Of a stretch of 64,000 nucleotides of DNA, positions 11,923 to 24,792 are shown piece by piece. How positions within the stretch are numbered: position 1 is the first letter of the stretch; every line of letters starts with the position of its first letter. Origin of the DNA: Macrophomina tecta (Eukaryota > Ascomycota > Dothideomycetes > Botryosphaeriales > Botryosphaeriaceae); NCBI GenBank assembly GCA_024180945.1, contig JAKSGN010000007.1, positions 4,774,001 through 4,838,000 on the forward strand. The letters are read 5' to 3'. The notes under the pieces are model-generated. The model was given only the letters and a program-made list of their open reading frames with translations, had not been told where the DNA came from and searched no databases. The translations under genes and the position numbers were made by a program.

Positions 11923-12508
11923 TGCGAGAACGCCGTAATGGGGATTGGCGCTGCAACGGGTGTGGATGCGCCAGACGATTGGCGCGAGGTGAGAGGACTG
12001 CGAGCTTGCTGCAGGGCGATAGAGTGGTTGGTGTGGATGGAAGCTGCGGGCGCGAGAGCTCAGCGGGCCCGCTGGGAGCTTGGACTCGGGGCTCAGCGCG
12101 GGGCGACGCGTTTCGCGTGTGTGACGTGATGCAGCCTGCCCAATACTTACCCAGATAAATCGTGGCCGTCCTCCCGCCCATCCCCTTCCTTCTCTGCCGC
12201 TGTGACTCTGCCCTGCTCTCCTCTGCCCTCCAGTCTCGTATCTGCGGACCAAGTGAACTGGACGAGCAAATTAAATAGTTGTCTGGCTAATGCAGGGGCT
12301 ACACTGCGCCAGTCGTCCTGGCTTTATAGCACCACAAGAGCTCACTGAAGAGAGGCCGATCTTGGAGGCAGAAGAATCGTTAAAACCATATCCAGTCACA
12401 CTCGGTGACGCACAGCAGCACGCCGACTCCATCCTCGCTAATCCAACATACTCTCAATCAAGCATCGTCTTTCCGGGCATCTCTGCGCCGCTCTGTTACG
12501 AACTTGCT
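11923..12508. other. intergenic, PC4 promoter side
   Basis: This is the 5' region of the PC4 gene followed by the 3' side of the next hypothetical gene. No other feature is supported. Confidence 0.35.
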
Positions 12509-13189
12509 CTATCCGGTACGTCGTGTGCCACTGCCGGTAGGCTGAGGCGGAGGCGGAGGTGCTAGCCCTCCATAAGTTGGATCAGAGATGTGACTCCAGG
12601 TGGACGGATCCACAGCAGTACTGGTGTCGTACGATGTTTGGACCGGAGCCGAAGGCGCTCTTGTCGTACTGCGATCGCTCCTGGTGCAAGTCCGCGTTCG
12701 CGTGCTGCTCTTGCTCTTCCCTCTCCTCTGGTGTCCCTCTCTCTGCTCGGACGGGGTCGAAGTAACGCTCGCTTCGGGTGGAGGATGCTCCACCAAACCC
12801 CCGAAAGCCGCGTCAAGGGCCTGGCCCCTTTCGGACGGCTCCACGACTGAGGTAGCTGTACTGTATGTCGGAGCTCCCAGAGGCCGGGAAGAAGCTAGGT
12901 AAGTTGTCAATACCGCGTTGCAGACCACTCCTCGGACCAACATACCGCCATAGCTTCCAGATTCTGTTATCTGGACGTGGATCTCGTTGCTACCGGTTGA
13001 GACGAGTAATGCGTGAATGTCATCCACCACAGTTGCCGCGTCGACCGAAGAGGGGGTTTGTTCCATACGGACAGGCGTAGGAACTGAAAGGAACGTTGTA
13101 GGAACAGCGGCGAAGCTCTGGGTGCGGTCTAGTCCGGGCACAGAGGGACTATCGGCCTGCGCCAACAGACCGGCAGCAGCGTACGGCAT
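12509..13189 (-). CDS. hypothetical Ser/Thr/Pro-rich protein
   Basis: A single open frame encodes 226 residues with no family I can name. The composition is rich in Ser, Thr and Pro, with a basic Arg/Thr segment (RGKSKSSTRTRTCTRS) and a C-terminal proline run (GLAPPPPPQPTG). There is no clear signal peptide or membrane segment. The frame has reasonable codon bias, but no conserved motif supports it. Confidence 0.35.
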   Translation of the reverse strand: MPYAAAGLLAQADSPSVPGLDRTQSFAAVPTTFLSVPTPVRMEQTPSSVDAATVVDDIHALLVSTGSNEIHVQITESGSYGGMLVRGVVCNAVLTTYLASSRPLGAPTYSTATSVVEPSERGQALDAAFGGLVEHPPPEASVTSTPSEQREGHQRRGKSKSSTRTRTCTRSDRSTTRAPSAPVQTSYDTSTAVDPSTWSHISDPTYGGLAPPPPPQPTGSGTRRTG

Positions 13190-16100
13190 CCTTCAACGAT
13201 GAGAAAACGTATAGTCAAGTAACAAGATGCGAGCAGTCAACCGATGGGGAAATGCCTAAGGAAGCTGTTGGATATCGCAGGCGAATACCCATGGAGGTTT
13301 ATATACGGAGCAACCATACCAAATCCTCCCATTCATGATACTCTTATGGCTGGATATTATGGCTGAACAGGGTCCTGCAACAAAGAGAATAGCCCCGCTC
13401 GCACTTGAGCTAGTGTGTCGCAAGCAAGGGATACAGTCTCACGTGGGTTGGGTAGACGGGCCAGGTTATCGAATGGCGATGCGTGGTTGCCGCAACGGAG
13501 TAATCTTTAGCAATACATAGCGCCACGGACTGCTCCTGTCAGGTTGCATTGGTTGTCGTCAGTCAAGGGATGACGGGAAATGCCTAAATGAGATGCGCGT
13601 CACGTCTGAGACAGGCCTGGGCTTATTTTTGCGGCACCCAAGCTCCCTTTTCTTGCATGCCGTGCTACGGATAGGTGAACGAGAACGGCAAATTCTTCAA
13701 TCGTGGTATGTACATCGCATGCCGCACTATGACTTGATTACTCCTCGTCCAGCCACTGTAGCCTCTTCGGCTGTAACTCAAACGAAACGGGTAAGTGGAA
13801 AGGGTCCAAGAGCAGGGCGCTACCGGTTCGGGTTTCGCAAATCGATCCGGTTGTGGACTGGTCTGAGGCTGTAAATGGGGTAGCTCAGGCCAGGCCCGGC
13901 GTTGTGAGCTAAAGATATGGAAAGAAGGGCACCCTCCGCAGGCTGTTCGCAGGAGATGGGGCTGTTGTAAGAAACTTGTTCCCCCTCAAACCAAGCGCGG
14001 GCTCAGTTCTATTCCGCCAGCTCTCAGGCATCTCGCAGTCGTGTAAGTAGGCTGCAGCAGTCGCATCCGGCTGAAAAGCGGCGCGAAGTCGATGTACGCA
14101 GTCTCGATGGCGATAGCGGTTGAGCAGGATTCAAATGATTGCAAAAAGACAAGTGCACTGTGTGGTCACAGTGTTTGAAGAGAGCGACGGCAGGGCGATG
14201 AGGGGCAAGACACCGAGGATCCGCTCTGACGTGAGATCCCAAAGTAGCGCCCTACCTAGATTAGCAAATCATAAGCCTCAGAGGAGGCGGCAGTAAGCGC
14301 AAATAGTTGTGTCGAAGGGTTCTTCACATTGCTATTTTTTTTTTTTTTTAGAAAAAAAAAAAGCAAAAAGAAAAGAGAACAGAAAAGAAGAAGAGAATAT
14401 TGTGCCCGGGGCTTCCACGAGACATCCACGGGTCCGTAGAGAGAACGGAGACCGACATTGGGTTTATCGCCTTGAGAGGTAAATTTTGATATTTCGAGAG
14501 GGCGGAAGCGGCTGGAGCCGTGGAAGACAGCAACGGCTAACCACATGCACAACCGCGAAGGATCCGGGGACGCAGATCATCAGCGCCACGTATATTAGAT
14601 CGCAGAGAGCCCTCGCAACTTCTTATTCGCTTTTCTGTTGGATGCTAACACGCTGCTGGACCGCGACTCCGTGTTACCAGATTGAGAAAGGCCATTTTTC
14701 TCGACCATGTGAGCTCAACCATGGAACTATTAGCAGTCCGCTGCTTCCATCTTGCTGGCTATGCTTTCAGGAGCGGGTATGGTAAGCAACAGTTACATTT
14801 TCCCCGTGGTGCATGTCACGATGGATGCTGATGATGGAGAAAAGAAATGGACATGCTCAGCGAAATACGCACCAATAGGCAGGGGCGCGATGGTCCTCTG
14901 AGTGCCTCGCAAAACATCTACAGCAGAGGAGAGAGCGGACTACTTGGAGGCACATTCTGAGACACAAATCTTTCCTGCGCGACCGTGGGGAAGATTTTGT
15001 TGGCTGCACATCGGCCTGGGCCAGTGTGGGCGGTGAAAGAAACCAGTCAGCGGTCTCGAAGAGCAGGGAGACGGGCAGCGCACGCAGAAGCTAAGGGATG
15101 GGCGGGCATTGGCCGGCATTTCGGCGCAGAGACGAGCAGTTTCAAGGCAGGAGACTGATCTTCCACGCGAGGCTCTGTGGGGTTCCCTGCAGCACAGCCG
15201 TCTGGACTGACACGGCAGCGATCTTTGCTCCACCACCGCCGTCCGCCATTCGTCCGGCCGGAAAGGATGCGTCGGCTTGAAGCGGGTCTCTAGAAACCAC
15301 CTTCCCCCTTTCCATACACTGTCTCATTTACATCTCAACGGCCCGCTACCAAGGGAAAAAGGCGACCGCTGGACCACCAAGGCACCAATCTGCCGAGTCA
15401 GAAGCATCACGCGAAACACGGTGCCCAGGCCACCCTACGGCTGGGAAGACTCTTGGACCTCTACTAAGGCCATCATCTCTTCTGCGATTACAATCGTTGT
15501 AGGCTGCCATGTGATCTCATAGAGGACATGGACGGGCACCCATCTGACGTTCCTTCGTCATCTTCTCGGCCTTGGTTCAGATAAACGCGCAATCCAAAGG
15601 GCCGCCCAGTCTGGTAAGGATAAGCGGCTCTTTTTCCTACATTCAAGCATGCTGGTTGACGTCGTTTGCGTCGGATAGAGTCTCTTGCGTCTTCCGAGCC
15701 GTTTGGTGTTACTGGCCTTGCTCAAATGTCCCACTTTTCGCCGTTTTGAGTGCGGGGCCTGCATGATTCGGTGGCGGAGGCCCTGGACGGCATACAGTCC
15801 ATCCCGCTTCCAGCGATTAGCGGGTATAACGATGGTCCGCATTCTGGCATGCGCGCCCGCTCCCAAGTGAAATTACTGGGCACGCAACGACTCTCTTTCC
15901 AACGCCGAAATCGTTGGCTGCCCCCGCCCAAGTCTGTACTACTAATGATAAGTTGCCCTATTTCAGCTGTAGCTTAATCCCGCCCGCTATCACCGCCGTG
16001 CGATTACCGATTGTAACGAAGCCGTATACGCGGTTTCAAGCGTGCGAATCTCCCACGCCGCGCAGCTCTAGATGACGGGCCAGTTCACCAACATATTTTG

Positions 16101-17390
16101 CCGCCGTATTAGCTACTAGCCTATGATAGACTCTCTCGACTCTAATTAAAGGTGCGTAGATAGACAGGTATATAGACAGGGCGAGGTGGGCGCATGCTGT
16201 ATTAGAGCGGGTGACTTTCTAATACTTTAGCATGCGCTCTTTGAGTGGCAGCAGCGGCTCTAGTCTAAGAGGGTACCGCTTACGGGTAGTATAAGCAAGG
16301 CCGCCACCGCGAATCCCCAGAAGTAGCTCCTAGAGTACCTAGGCAAGGAGGAGCTAAAGTAAGCATTACGCTAGCTAGAAGGTTCCTAAAACGGTACGGT
16401 ATTCATCAGTAGGGACAGTACGGTGAAACCGGCTCCGCTAACGCTAGCGGTGCGGGAGAGAGGAGGTGTTACGCTCCGTACGATCTACGCTAAATATCCT
16501 GTCAACGATACGTAAAACATAGATAATAGTGGCTTATTTTACAAGAAGGTTCTAGATATCACTCTCACTACAGAGAGGCAAGCTGCAATGAAGAAAGAGA
16601 AGAGCAGAATTTACCATATTGCCGTGCGCCAGTAGAGACGGCTCTCATAAGCTAAGGATCCAAGGCGACGTGGGATATGGGCAGGCTCACCGAACACTCC
16701 CAGAACGAGATACTGAGCCAGCCGTGGGCACTGCTGAGGCCTTCTTGGGCTTCGTTCCAGAGGCGTTGATGCACGAAGACAAGGAGTCAGGGGCGGAGAC
16801 TATCATAGTAGAGGAGTTAGTAAGGATGGTAGAGGCGCTGCCTGCAGCAAGCGTGCTTAGAAGATGAGGGGAGCAGCAAAAGGGAGCGCCGTCGAACTAG
16901 ATTGTACGCCCCCCTAGAGCGTAAGCAACAGCTAACGCGGCAGAGGCTCAGTAAAAATAATTAGCGAGGGGCTCTGAATGGCTTCATTAACAGGCAGAGT
17001 ATTTAGATTAGTGATCGCTTGGACATGGCGATAATCTGGGCACAGCGATACGGGGTGTACAACCAGAGCCAATCGCTGTAAGCAGGGTTGGCCGGGGCTC
17101 AGCCCGACCTTCTTACGTTGTCGTGCAGATGCAGCATGCACCAGCGTTAGCTGCTTGCTGCAGTGGGTCTGGGCGCCTGTCCCGTATAGCCCTCAGGAAA
17201 ACCCTGTCTCGCAAAGCAACCTTGGCAGCGCTTATTTCACACCATGTTTTGCAAACTGTGCATATGAACTTTGACCCACTTACGTGGGTAATTCTACCCA
17301 GGTAGCCGATATTCGGAAACGCAGCTTTCCGTCTTCCGTGCGTGGTTCAAGCGGACTCAAGGGCTATCTATTCGGTGGGAAGAGTGGGCC
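13190..17390. other. 4.2-kb gene-free gap
   Basis: No frame in this gap shows a domain, a start with good context or a plausible exon chain. It holds an A/T homopolymer region near 14334-14380 and, at about 15960-16950, a sequence that looks like a decayed repeat. No tRNA or rRNA gene was recognised. Confidence 0.5.
15960..16950. repeat. decayed repeat, possible RIP-mutated transposon relic
   Basis: The base pattern changes here. CTA, TAG, CTAG and TAA are strongly over-represented (for example gctagctag near 16370, ctaggcaagg near 16340), while the flanks are ordinary GC-rich spacer. Translation of the plus strand gives protein-like stretches broken by TAG or TAA where Gln or Trp would fit. 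That is the signature of C-to-T and G-to-A decay by repeat-induced point mutation. I cannot name the element. No terminal repeats were identified by eye, so the ends are approximate. Confidence 0.4.
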
Positions 17391-17398
17391 TATAAAAG
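17391..17398 (+). promoter_or_regulatory. TATA box of the first P450 gene
   Basis: TATAAAAG lies 85 nt before the ATG at 17483, a suitable distance for a fungal core promoter with a short leader. Confidence 0.55.
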
Positions 17399-17482
17399 AG
17401 CACGAATATGCCCTTCGTTTGGAGGTTCTATCTTCTTAAACCATCAACTTACTTCTGTCCTCTTCCTCCATTCGACGCGACG

Positions 17483-19269
17483 ATGGAGCAACTCCCTAAG
17501 AGATCCTTTCTTGAAGTGGGAAATTTTTCTTCTCACAATGCGTCCTCCAGGCTTTTCAGCCTCGAGAATATCCAACTGCTTGCTGGAGGCGTCATTTGCC
17601 TGGTACATACCCCGCAAATCATTCGCTTGACGTACGGACGGCTAAAACAGGGCATGCATAGCTCCTCCTGAAATTTGTGGCAACAGCATTTTACAATGTC
17701 TATTTCCACCCGTTAAGCAAATGTGAGTTGTCCGATCCAGGATATCGTGGCAGTCTTGCTGACGTGCCGGACTCACCCAGACCCTGGCCCGACGTATGCC
17801 GCTATCAGTGGCTCAGTCTGGCATTTTATCACCCTCAAAGGCGACTTACCGGAATGGGTTCGCAGACAGCATGACAAACATGGCGAGGTTGTGCGTCTGG
17901 GCCCTGACAGGCTCAGCTATATTGATCCGCAAGCCTGGAAGGACATTTTCGGGCACCGCACCGGTGGACGCCAGGAGAACCCCAAGGACAAGCGCTTCTA
18001 TGGTAAGGAGTACAACGGCGAAGACACCCTCGTCACGACCGAAAGCGCAGCGGCCCATGGAAGGCTGCGCAAGGTGTTTGCGAATGCCTTTAGCGACAAG
18101 GCGTTGAAGATGCAGGAGCCTCTAATCAAGAAGTATGTTGATCAGCTCATCGACGTCATGCGCCGCTCGGTCAAAGACGACGAAGACGCCAGTCTGGACA
18201 TGGTGAAACTGTACAACTGCACTACCTTCGATATCATGGGAGATCTTACATTCGGTGAGCCGCTTGGGATGCTGGATACATCGGAATACACGCCGTGGGT
18301 CAAGGCTGTCTTCGCCAGCATCAAGACTGGAGCTCTTTACCGCATGCATCTCGAGTACCCCATCATTCGGCCTATCATCAGGTGGCTCATCCCCAAGTCG
18401 ATGCGTGATTTGGAGAGGCTGCACTTCCAGCACTCGGCCGATCGGGTAGACCGCCGTCTCGCCAGGGGCGTCACCAAGGAGAAGCCGGACATCTGGAGCC
18501 TCGTGCTGGAGAAGGGGCAAGCCGAGCTGACTATTGGCAAGATGCACGCAAACTCGTCACTCTTCATGGTAGCGGGGACGGAGACGACGGCAACGCTTCT
18601 AAGTGGCCTTACCTACCACTTCTTAAAGAACCCCGACAAGATGCAGAAGGCCGTGGACGAGGTGCGGGCGCTAGCCGAAGATGAGCTGACGCTGGAGCAG
18701 CTACCTCGCCTGCGATACCTCAACGCGTGCTTTGAGGAGGCATTGCGTGTCTACCCGCCGGTGCCCATCGGACCACCACGCACGACGCCGGAGGGGGGCA
18801 ACGCGATATGCGGCGAGTGGGTGCCAGGAAAGGTAGGTTTTAGCCATGCCTCGCGGCTCGCTTAGGTGCGCGTGCTGATGCAGTGCCATAATAGACCCGT
18901 GTTACGGTGCCGCAGTGGGCATCGTATCGGTCTGCTCTGAATTTCAAGGACCCCAACTCCTTCATCCCGGAGCGGTGGCTTCCCGGCAGCGGCTACGAAA
19001 GCGACCGGAAAGACGTGCTGCAGCCCTTCTCGTTTGGGCCGCGTAATTGCCTGGGGAAGAAGTAGGTCGGACTGTGCACGATGGTAGTGGCTCATGGCTG
19101 ACCGAGAAACTATAGCCTGGCATATCACGAGATGCGCATCATAATGGCCAAGGTGCTGTGGCACTTTGACTTGGAGCTGTGTCAGCAGAGCGAAAAGTGG
19201 GCTGAGCAGAAGGTGTGGACTCTGTGGCAGAAGCCGGAGCTCTGGTGCAGGGCCAGGCCGATCCGCTGA
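17483..19269 (+). CDS. cytochrome P450 monooxygenase (P450-1)
   Basis: Five exons (17483-17602, 17662-17722, 17781-18832, 18895-19061, 19116-19269) give 517 residues, the normal length for a microsomal P450. A hydrophobic N-terminal helix (LLAGGVICLLLLKFV) spans the first splice junction and would anchor it in the ER, followed by the Pro-rich hinge KYPGPTY. The I-helix oxygen-activation motif AGTETT lies near residue 323, the E-x-x-R motif (EEALR) near 380 and the haem loop FSFGPRNCLGK with Cys463. The overall look is that of fungal hydroxylases of the isotrichodermin C-15 hydroxylase or benzoate 4-monooxygenase type. The substrate is unknown. It stands alone on its strand between the decayed repeat and the Sir2 gene. 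Confidence 0.93.
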
Positions 19270-20051
19270 AGGAATGGACGGGACCGTGGGGCTGCCATCG
19301 CATGCCAGCGTGTTCCGCTGGGGGGTTGAAACAATGAGACTGGCGTGGGACGTATGCAGACAAACCTTGGAGAGTAAATTTGGGGAGGGGGACGGGGTTT
19401 CCTGTGGGAAAGCATGTGGGGAAGAGTGCCAGCTGGGGAAGGAACTTGCTTTCCTGCAGCGCAAGGAGTCGGGCATGAGGCGAATCGGCCGGCCGGAAGA
19501 AAGCCACCAGTTGTACTGCGAAGTCCGCTGGGCACAACCATATGCCTGGGTTGCTAGTATGCAGAAATCGGAGAGCGTGAGCCACAAGCCGAGCAGTTGC
19601 ACGGAGAAAGATGCGTTGCCTGCCAGAGAGCGGCGATTGTGCACTGCAGCGACGTCGGAAGAGGACGCGGCGCACGAGTCAGCTGCCGACAGAGCACGAG
19701 TCAGTTCTTGGCGCGGGGAAGGGGAGCTATGACGCGCCAGTTGCGCGCTGCGAAAATACCGCGACCGCCAGCTGCTCGCCCTGCGCCGTATTCCACGCCC
19801 TCGCCCTCTCCAACCCCCTCCGCTCCGCACCTGACCTGCAGCACCCGCCCTCTCTCGCGAGCCGAATTGCCGGAACATTGCCCGCGTGAGCACCTGCCTC
19901 CGCCGTGTACCGCCGTCTGCGCACCTGGCTTGCGCTCGCCACCATAGGCCGCAAGCACAAGCCGCACCGCCAGCACGCCCAGGGCCCGCCCAAGGGCAGG
20001 CACGGCAAGGACAAGAACCCGAACAGAGGCAAGGCTGGACGAGGCTGGAGG
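19270..20051. other. intergenic between P450-1 and the Sir2 gene
   Basis: The gap contains the P450 3' end and the Sir2 promoter. In-frame sequence upstream of the chosen Sir2 start (from about 19905) is basic and unlike Sir2 N-termini, so I treat it as leader. Confidence 0.4.
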
Positions 20052-21332
20052 ATGGGCCAGGACGAAAGCACCATCGTGGACGAGAGCATCCCGCCCTCGA
20101 CTCTCTCCACCCGCGACCTGGACGGCGTGGCCAAGTTCATCCGCGATGGGCGCGCAAAAAAAGTCGTCGTCATGGTACATCGCCTGCCTGCTGTCACCCT
20201 CTTATGCAGCTAATCCCGCCTGTAGACGGGCGCCGGCATCAGCACCTCGGCCGGCATCCCCGACTTCCGCAGCCCAGACACAGGCCTGTACGCCAACCTC
20301 GCTCGCCTGAACCTGCCATACGCCGAGGCCGTCTTCGACATTTCCTATTTCCGCAACAATCCTCTGCCCTTCTACACTCTTGCCCAAGAACTGTACCCGG
20401 GCAAGTATCGCCCCACCATCACGCACTCGTTCATCCGTCTGCTGTACGAGAAGGGCATCCTCCTGAAGCTGTTCACCCAGAACATTGACTGCCTCGAGCG
20501 TGAGGCTGGCGTGCCTGGTGACATGATCGTAGAAGCCCACGGCAGTTTTGCCGAGCAAGCTTGCATCGAATGCGGCGCCTCATATCCCGATGACAAAATG
20601 AAGGATCACATCCAGCGTATGGAGCCGCCGCGTTGCGAGCAGGACCACTGTGGCGGCTTGGTCAAGCCCAAGATTGTCTTCTTCGGCGAGCAGCTGCCGG
20701 CATCCTTCTTCGACAACCGCGACAAGCCTGCCGAGGCTGATCTCTGCATAGTCATGGGCACCAGCTTGACCGTACAGCCATTTGCCAGCTTGCCAAACTT
20801 CGTCCGAGACGGCTGTCCAAGGTTGCTCATCAACAAGGAACAAGTTGGCTCCATTGGCTCGCGCGGTGATGATGTCATGCTTCTGGATGACTGTGACACG
20901 GGCGTACGCAGGCTCGCTGAGGCTTGTGGCTGGCTGGAGGAGCTCGAGGCTCTGTGGGCACAAACCGCTCCCAAAGCTGCAAGCGACCTTGGCCGAGAGC
21001 CTCCAAAGTCCAAGGACGAGATCCTTGGGGATGAGGTCGAGAAGCTTAGTAAACAGGTCGACCAGACGCTCAAGCTGGCAGACAGCCAGCACAAGTGGCT
21101 GGAAGATCACGTTGATAAAAAGTCCAAGACCAAGCTCAGCCCTGATCCGCCCCAGCCAGCTAAGGAACTGTCGGCCCAACCCGACATGGGCAATGTTACA
21201 GACAGTGGCGAGAGCAGAGCAAAGTCCCCAGCCGATATCAAGCCGGACGCAACGCCCAAGATTCCCACCGACGAGCACAGCGGAAACCTTGCACATGTAT
21301 TCCCTCACATGGCAAACAAGCCGTCGTTGTAG
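20052..21332 (+). CDS. Sir2-family NAD-dependent protein deacetylase, Hst2-like
   Basis: Two exons (20052-20174 and 20226-21332) give 409 residues. The sirtuin core follows the family order. The NAD-binding GAGIS motif sits directly after the splice junction, then PDFRSPDTGLYANL, the FTQNID motif, and the catalytic His in VEAHGSF near residue 146. Two Cys pairs (CIEC and CEQDHC) bind structural zinc. GTSLTVQPFASLP and LLINKE close the Rossmann fold. The C-terminal 100 residues are charged and low complexity. Hst2-type enzymes deacetylate histones and other proteins in cytoplasm and nucleus. The ATG at 20052 was chosen because MGQDES begins a typical N-terminus just before the conserved domain. 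Confidence 0.93.
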
Positions 21333-21493
21333 CATTCATTCCCTGGATGCGATATAGATGTATGGTTGGCCTCTCATTCTTGGCCTCTGTTCTGGTGGTT
21401 GTGGATGAGCGCGGCGTTGAACTTCTTGTTTCCTTCTCCAATTCAAAGAGGCGGCACTCTCAATTCTGAATCGGTTGCCTACATCATTCGGCG

Positions 21494-23002
21494 TCAATTA
21501 TTTGTTACATTCTTCCTGCGTTGTACTTGCCAAAGACGGAACATGATGGCGGCGGCAAGAGCATATGATATGCCTGAATATATTTGCGGATACAGATACG
21601 GTCGCTCTGCGTTTGGTCGTCGGATCTTCAGCGCAATCACTTCGGAGACTAGACAGCATCAGCTACGGTTGCGTTCGCCAGATTTTCCTTCTTCAACGTA
21701 CATGTGCAAGGCAGCACAGTAGTCGCCCATGCCAAGGACAGCATCGAATTCAGATCCTTCAGTCCAGCGACTTCAACGCATAGTGGTGAGATGGTCTTAC
21801 ATAGGGTCAGCGAGGCCACGACTCTCCTGGAAACATGCCACTTACCATCCAAAGCACCCCAAGAATTGTTCCGCTGATAATCGCGAAGAAGACCAGGACT
21901 CCGTACGAACTTGAGGGAATCCAAATAGCGAAGACAATGACAGCGCAGGCTGCAGTTGACATTCCTGCCACTTCGATCCTCCCGAGACGGTCACTCGCCC
22001 AGCCCAACGTCGGACGGCCAACCGCTGTTCCCAAGTTGAGAAATGCTGTAACAGCCGATGCCTGGGAGTCACTCAACCCTAGGTAATCCTTGCCGTACGC
22101 GGACAAGCTATACAGCAGCGTCATGTATCCCAGCATGCTTGTGAAAGCCCACCCAAGCAGCAGCAACACGTTTTCTCTCCTCAGTAGCGCCACGTCGAAC
22201 CCCCGGATGGTCGCCCGCACCTCCTTGTTCCTGCTCCGGATCAGCGCCACCGCTACCAGATTCACCGCCCCGCTCACGATGCCAATCACCCGTAGCGCCC
22301 AGCTCAGTCCAGCGGAGTCAATGACCCGCTGTGTCGCAAATGCAAACGCGATGCCGCCAATGCCTGAACCAGCGGAAACGATGCCATTGGCCAGGCTGCG
22401 CTTCTTCTCGAACCACTGACTCGTCACCACGGCTGACGGCAGGTACGCCAGGCCAATACCGACACCGACAAGCGCGCCTTGGGTGAGATAGAGCTGCCAG
22501 ATGGACGAGTGTGACGCGAATGAAGCGAGGATGTAGCCCGCAGTCTGGACGACAACGCCGGAGAGCATTGGGATGTGGATTCCGAAGCGGCGAGTCAAGA
22601 TGGTGACGGGCGTGGCAAGGGAGAGCGAGCAGCCGAATTGGAGGCCACCGATGAAGGCATAGTCGAGTGCAGTTGCGGACGGAAAAGTCTGGGCAGTCAG
22701 GTAATGGGAGAGGAAAACTCCGTATGTCTGTTGACGATTTAGTAACAAGAGGTGAGAAATCGTGGAATTTGCTCAGAGGAAGGAGAATACAGGCCGGGAC
22801 AGGAATACGATTTGTATGGGCGGAACGAGAGAGGAGTGCTCACAGCAGCAATTCCCCACGTGCAGGCGTTCAGGAAGAAGACGCAAATCACACAAACCCA
22901 ACCGTATCCTCCGTCAGGTATGGCTTCCGGACCTTGGCGAACTATACCATCGGGCGTCTCCTCCGCGACTTCACGCGGCGCGCAGTCAGCGTCACTGCCC
23001 AT
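21494..23002 (-). CDS. MFS transporter, monocarboxylate (MCT/SLC16-like) type
   Basis: Four exons (22844-23002, 21846-22727, 21702-21795, 21494-21648) give 429 residues. The protein begins with a polar head and the family motif PDGGYGWVCV at the first membrane helix, then shows about twelve hydrophobic segments. WFEKKRSLANGIVSAGSGIGG is typical of the fungal MCT family. The last exons restore the family C-terminus: VAGLKDLNSMLSLAW, FSEVIAL and YLYPQIYSG. It should move a small carboxylate or metabolite across the plasma membrane. The first intron is 116 nt, longer than its neighbours. It is convergent with the Sir2 gene, with 160 nt between the stops. Confidence 0.9.
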
Positions 23003-24724
23003 TTTCCTTTTGGTGGAATTTACTGTGCTGCAGCCTCCGAGGTCCGGATGCAAATGAGGGGTTAAAATCAATGACGACTAAAGGGACGCGGTAGGCCTTA
23101 ACCCCCAGCCGAGCAACAACCGCCTTGACAGCGTATCAGATGACGGGTTTGTCGTGGTCGCAGGATCCTGAAGGGGAGAAGCAACAAAAAGCTGTCGCGA
23201 CGGACGTGATGCACGGCGCGATATAGAGTTCATGTACAATTCAGTGCACAGGCACGACATCTTGATAGTAGTTCCACGGCACCCAACCGCAGGATGGTTA
23301 GCGAAACCGGCTTCCCATGCCGGAAGCGGGGTGGGATATGTCAGCGGCTTAGCTGAGAAAGGCATGTGTTACAGGGAGGCGCCCCCCACCTTTGAGGCTG
23401 TTTGGTAGCTCGGCTATCCTCCAAACGAATCCTGCTGGAGGCTCACGGCAGGCAAAAGTTAGCTGCTAGAATGGTAGAGTCCGCCTTCCCAAAAGAGTCT
23501 TGAAGCGGTTGCTTGGACGTGGATGCAGCCGCTCGCCGTCGTCTTGCAAAAACGTACGTACGTTCAAGTGAAGACTTGAGTTCCCCACACCTCTTTCGCC
23601 GGCACTAACAAACGCCGTTCTGGCATAATGTTGCACCTGCTCAAGCGGGAGAGCAAAAGAAGAATAATGCAAAAGGCAAGAACTAGAACGCATATGGATC
23701 AAGCCTCGAATCCTCGGCCATGAGTTGAAGCAAGTCCACGTCTGGAAGAAGCGGTGGCGCGCGGCACTTGTCGGATGACATGGTGTCTCTTTCGCATCAT
23801 TGCAGGGGTGAGCGGCAGTGATCAGATAAGGACACCGTTTCGGCGCCCCGTATGGCGAAAGCGCAGTGTCGTAGACCGGGTGATCAGATTAGATCCTCGC
23901 GATGATCAAGGAGTGAAACCTTGCGCTGACGCTTGGAATGGGTGGTGAGGGTGCGATGGGAAGGTCTAATTGTGGCTTTTTTCAGGGGCTGGCTTTACCT
24001 TTCGTGTGCTCCCTTCCCCGCGTTGATTCACCGGTGGCGTTCCGCTACGATGTCGGCGCCGCCGCCATTGCCGTAACGGACCACTACCGATCCGGCTGCC
24101 GAGAGAGATGACGGGCAGCTGCGCGGCCTTGATCGGGGAGTTGTTTAGGCTTTCCGCCCGAAGCCCCTTCGGGAATCGTTCCGTTCGGCAGAGTAGAGAT
24201 GCAGAAGTGATTTTGGCTGCCAGATAAGCTTTCCGTCCCGCTGAACCTTGTGGTGTATGGGATAAGCTTGGACGAAAGAGCCGCAAGCTTTCCTCTTACT
24301 CGAACGTGGATGAAAAACAGAACATGCCCATTCATGTTGGGCACGGATTGCAATCATCCCGAGACCGGGAAGTCGTATAACCAACCATGCATATCCTGCG
24401 TGCGAAAGATGATCCAAATAAGGAGCCCAGCGTCCGGTATGAGCTGCGTAGATGGTCCGAGGCAGGCCTTGATGCGCCAATACGACCTCTAGATGTCTCA
24501 GTCTCGGCCGAGAGAACAGTTCAATCCGAGCCACTCTTCCGAACTGTGGGGTAAAGAAGTGGGCCTATAGCTTGTTAGGGTATGATTTCTGCGCGCCTTG
24601 GCCTTCCCCGTAGGAGAATTCAGATGGTCGATGATGTCGCGTGTAGGAATTCACGAAACGTATTCCGCTCGCCGTTCCGGTTCACTCAGGTAAGCCTGAG
24701 GTGGCCCGCAGTGGCCGTTACTGG
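23003..24724. other. 1.7-kb intergenic region
   Basis: This is a divergent spacer between the MCT-type transporter (minus) and P450-2 (plus). No frame shows a domain or exon chain. I see no RNA gene. Confidence 0.45.
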
Positions 24725-24732
24725 TATATAAA
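24725..24732 (+). promoter_or_regulatory. TATA box of the second P450 gene
   Basis: TATATAAA lies about 60 nt before the ATG at 24793. Confidence 0.55.
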
Positions 24733-24792
24733 CGATTTCGGCAGAGGAGATGGGCTTGAAGCCAGAGCTTCCAACTCAGCTTCTTTCACGGC

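Noticed and set aside
17603..17661. Reading through the first P450-1 intron
   Set aside because: Read-through reaches a stop, while splicing restores the continuous membrane anchor seen in other P450s.
18862..19893. Minus-strand open frame of 343 codons
   Set aside because: It overlaps the 3' exons of P450-1 and the following spacer and has no recognisable domain.
20580..21335. Minus-strand open frame of 251 codons over the Sir2 gene
   Set aside because: Antisense shadow of the deacetylase core.
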